From the NCBI GenBank assembly GCA_029935295.1, contig JAOZKP010000151.1, positions 1 to 6,932 on the forward strand: DNA of 6,932 nucleotides, read 5' to 3'. Below are positions 6,565-6,932 of the stretch, piece by piece. The stretch comes from a bacterium. GTDB taxonomy: Bacteria; Desulfobacterota; Anaeroferrophillalia; Anaeroferrophillales; Tharpellaceae. How positions within the stretch are numbered: the first letter of the stretch is position 1; every line of letters begins with the position of its first letter. The position numbers were made by a program, and so were the translations under genes. The notes below the pieces were generated by a model. It worked only from the letters and a program-made list of their open reading frames with translations, did no database searches and was not told where the DNA came from.

Positions 6565-6593
6565 TTGACAAAGATTTGTGAGGAGCGTATAAA
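6565..6593 (+). promoter_or_regulatory. rrn promoter P2
   Basis: A perfect -35 TTGACA (6565-6570), a 17-base spacer and a -10 TATAAA (6588-6593) precede the same GCGCCTCC discriminator as P1. A-rich DNA just upstream (GAGAAAAAGCC, and AAAAAG further up) could act as an UP element. Confidence 0.88.
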
Positions 6594-6611
6594 GCGCCTC
6601 CTTCTGTTGCC

Positions 6612-6638
6612 GCAGCCGCACGATGGTTCGTGGGCCGC
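6612..6638 (+). other. Leader hairpin after P2
   Basis: CACGA (6619-6623) pairs with TCGTG (6628-6632) around the loop TGGT. The stem extends through GCC (6615-6617) with GGC (6633-6635) across a one-base bulge, and then a GC pair of dinucleotides. It precedes a boxA-like motif by 10 bases, the same arrangement as after P1. Confidence 0.45.
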
Positions 6639-6648
6639 AGGAGAAAAT

Positions 6649-6661
6649 GTTCTTTTGAAAT
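6649..6661 (+). promoter_or_regulatory. boxA-like motif downstream of P2
   Basis: TGTTCTTTTGAAA resembles the boxA form TGTTCTTTGAAAACT known from Gram-positive rrn leaders, with one extra T. It starts 56 bases after the P2 -10. Confidence 0.35.
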
Positions 6662-6696
6662 AATAAAATGGTTATGTTTTGCCGGGCTGATAATGC

Positions 6697-6725
6697 TTGA
6701 CAAAGATACTTAAGAAGCGTATAAG
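6697..6725 (+). promoter_or_regulatory. rrn promoter P3
   Basis: A perfect -35 TTGACA (6697-6702), a 17-base spacer and a -10 TATAAG (6720-6725) precede GCGCTCTCC, a slightly lengthened version of the P1/P2 discriminator. Confidence 0.83.
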
Positions 6726-6764
6726 GCGCTCTCCTTCGGCTGACGGTAATCGCAGTTGCGGGTA

Positions 6765-6776
6765 GCTCTTAATTCT
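6765..6776 (+). promoter_or_regulatory. Weak boxA-like motif downstream of P3
   Basis: GCTCTTAATTCT shares GCTCTT and AA with the E. coli boxA (GCTCTTTAACAAT) but lacks one T. It starts 40 bases after the P3 -10 and runs into a perfect inverted repeat. Confidence 0.25.
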
Positions 6777-6793
6777 GTTTTTGAAAACAGAAT
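6772..6793. repeat. Perfect inverted repeat (10-bp arms) upstream of P4
   Basis: ATTCTGTTTT (6772-6781) and AAAACAGAAT (6784-6793) are exact reverse complements separated by TG. The element ends 16 bases before the P4 -35. It could be a protein-binding site at the upstream edge of P4 or a hairpin in the P1-P3 transcripts. Confidence 0.55.
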
Positions 6794-6809
6794 GCTTGAA
6801 AAAAAGTTC

Positions 6810-6838
6810 TTGACAAGAAAAATTAGTTGGTGTAAAAT
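6810..6838 (+). promoter_or_regulatory. rrn promoter P4
   Basis: A perfect -35 TTGACA (6810-6815), a 17-base spacer and a -10 TAAAAT (6833-6838) are preceded by an A-rich tract (TTGAAAAAAAG). Unlike P1-P3 the discriminator is GACCGTCC, without GCGC-CTCC, and the spacer differs. This may be a less tightly regulated basal promoter nearest the rRNA genes. Confidence 0.8.
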
Positions 6839-6844
6839 GACCGT

Positions 6845-6876
6845 CCGTTTTCAATGTGAGATTAGCATTGAGACGG
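6845..6876 (+). other. rRNA leader hairpin (boxB-like position)
   Basis: CCGT (6845-6848) pairs with ACGG (6873-6876), and TCAATG (6851-6856) with CATTGA (6866-6871). A G-T pair and a one-base bulge lie between the stems, and the loop is 9 bases. It starts about where the P4 transcript would begin and ends 10 bases before boxA, as boxB does in E. coli rrn leaders. Confidence 0.55.
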
Positions 6877-6886
6877 TTTGAAAATC

Positions 6887-6900
6887 GATCTTTGAAAACT
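6887..6900 (+). promoter_or_regulatory. boxA antitermination site of the rRNA leader
   Basis: GATCTTTGAAAACT, followed by GAATA, is the form commonly seen just upstream of bacterial 16S and 23S genes. It corresponds to boxA, which recruits NusB/S10 so that RNA polymerase reads through the untranslated operon. It begins 49 bases after the P4 -10. Confidence 0.7.
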
Positions 6901-6932
6901 GAATAGGATTAATTGTACAGCTGTTTCGAGCA

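Larger units (their letters stand above)
6430..6737 (+). repeat. Three tandem copies of a 41-42-bp rrn promoter module
   Basis: Copies lie at 6430-6470, 6564-6604 and 6696-6737, spaced 134 and 132 bases apart. Copies 1 and 2 match at 37 of 41 positions. Copy 3 keeps CTTGACAAAGA, GCGTATAA and CTCCTTC but carries one extra base in the discriminator. The DNA between the copies is dissimilar. This suggests either old duplication with conservation of the promoter core only, or strong selection on the core. Confidence 0.85.
6359..6932 (+). other. rRNA operon promoter and leader region, no protein gene
   Basis: These 574 bases hold no supportable coding region. They contain four tandem sigma70-type promoters, several hairpins and a boxA-type antitermination site in the style of an rRNA leader. 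The typical 16S start (AGAGTTTGAT) is not reached, so the window stops inside the leader. Assignment to an rRNA operon rests on the GCGC-CTCC discriminators, the promoter array and the ATCTTTGAAAACTGAATA-type sequence commonly found before 16S or 23S genes. Confidence 0.85.

Noticed and set aside
6430..6737. CRISPR-like array suggested by three roughly 41-bp repeats at about 133-bp spacing
   Set aside because: The repeats are promoter sequences (-35, 17-bp spacer, -10, discriminator) with intervals of about 92 bases, too long for spacers, and lead into an rRNA leader.
6672..6854. A 60-aa minus-strand open frame in the promoter array
   Set aside because: It crosses P3, P4 and the inverted repeat, has no supporting ribosome site or family likeness, and is best read as chance.
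6901..6932. Start of the 16S rRNA gene
   Set aside because: No AGAGTTTGAT-type 16S 5' end is present. The last bases are still leader, so no rRNA gene is annotated.

Overview
The window carries ordinary bacterial chromosomal DNA with five protein genes and one small unrecognised gene, and it ends in the promoter and leader region of a ribosomal RNA operon. The mature rRNA genes would begin to the right of the window. The compact layout, strong Shine-Dalgarno sites, sigma70-type promoters and the style of RarA, UvrC and the nitrilase suggest a Gram-negative bacterium, perhaps of the Desulfobacterota/deltaproteobacterial type. That placement is an inference and was not tested by any search.

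Left part (1-3856): a small, very basic protein of unknown function (32-445, minus) diverges from a DNA-maintenance pair. The pair is rarA (replication-fork AAA+ ATPase) followed 31 bases later by uvrC (nucleotide excision repair nuclease). The divergent intergenic region holds two back-to-back TTGACA boxes flanking a GC-rich inverted repeat. A hairpin terminator follows uvrC. RarA and UvrC both deal with damaged or stalled DNA, so co-transcription makes sense.

Middle part (3857-5794): an RmlD-like short-chain dehydrogenase/reductase gene, with a perfect 16-bp palindrome just ahead of its ribosome binding site, converges (12-bp gap) on a minus-strand nitrilase-superfamily amidase gene. The 179-bp region upstream of the amidase gene also holds the promoter of the next gene. 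In that promoter a perfect 14-bp palindrome sits between the -35 and -10 elements.

Right part (5795-6932): a GNAT acetyltransferase gene is followed by 574 bases without a gene. This stretch is densely regulatory. It has four tandem TTGACA promoters, each with an exact 17-bp spacer. The first three are copies of a 41-42-bp module with a GCGC-CTCC-type discriminator like that of E. coli rrn P1 promoters. A boxA-like antitermination motif lies about 40-56 bases after each promoter, and the last of these has the form typical of the sequence ahead of 16S rRNA. A hairpin precedes the last boxA.

I found no mobile element, CRISPR array, toxin-antitoxin pair, defence system or prophage. The most unusual structure is the rrn promoter array, with its repeated promoter/hairpin/boxA pattern.
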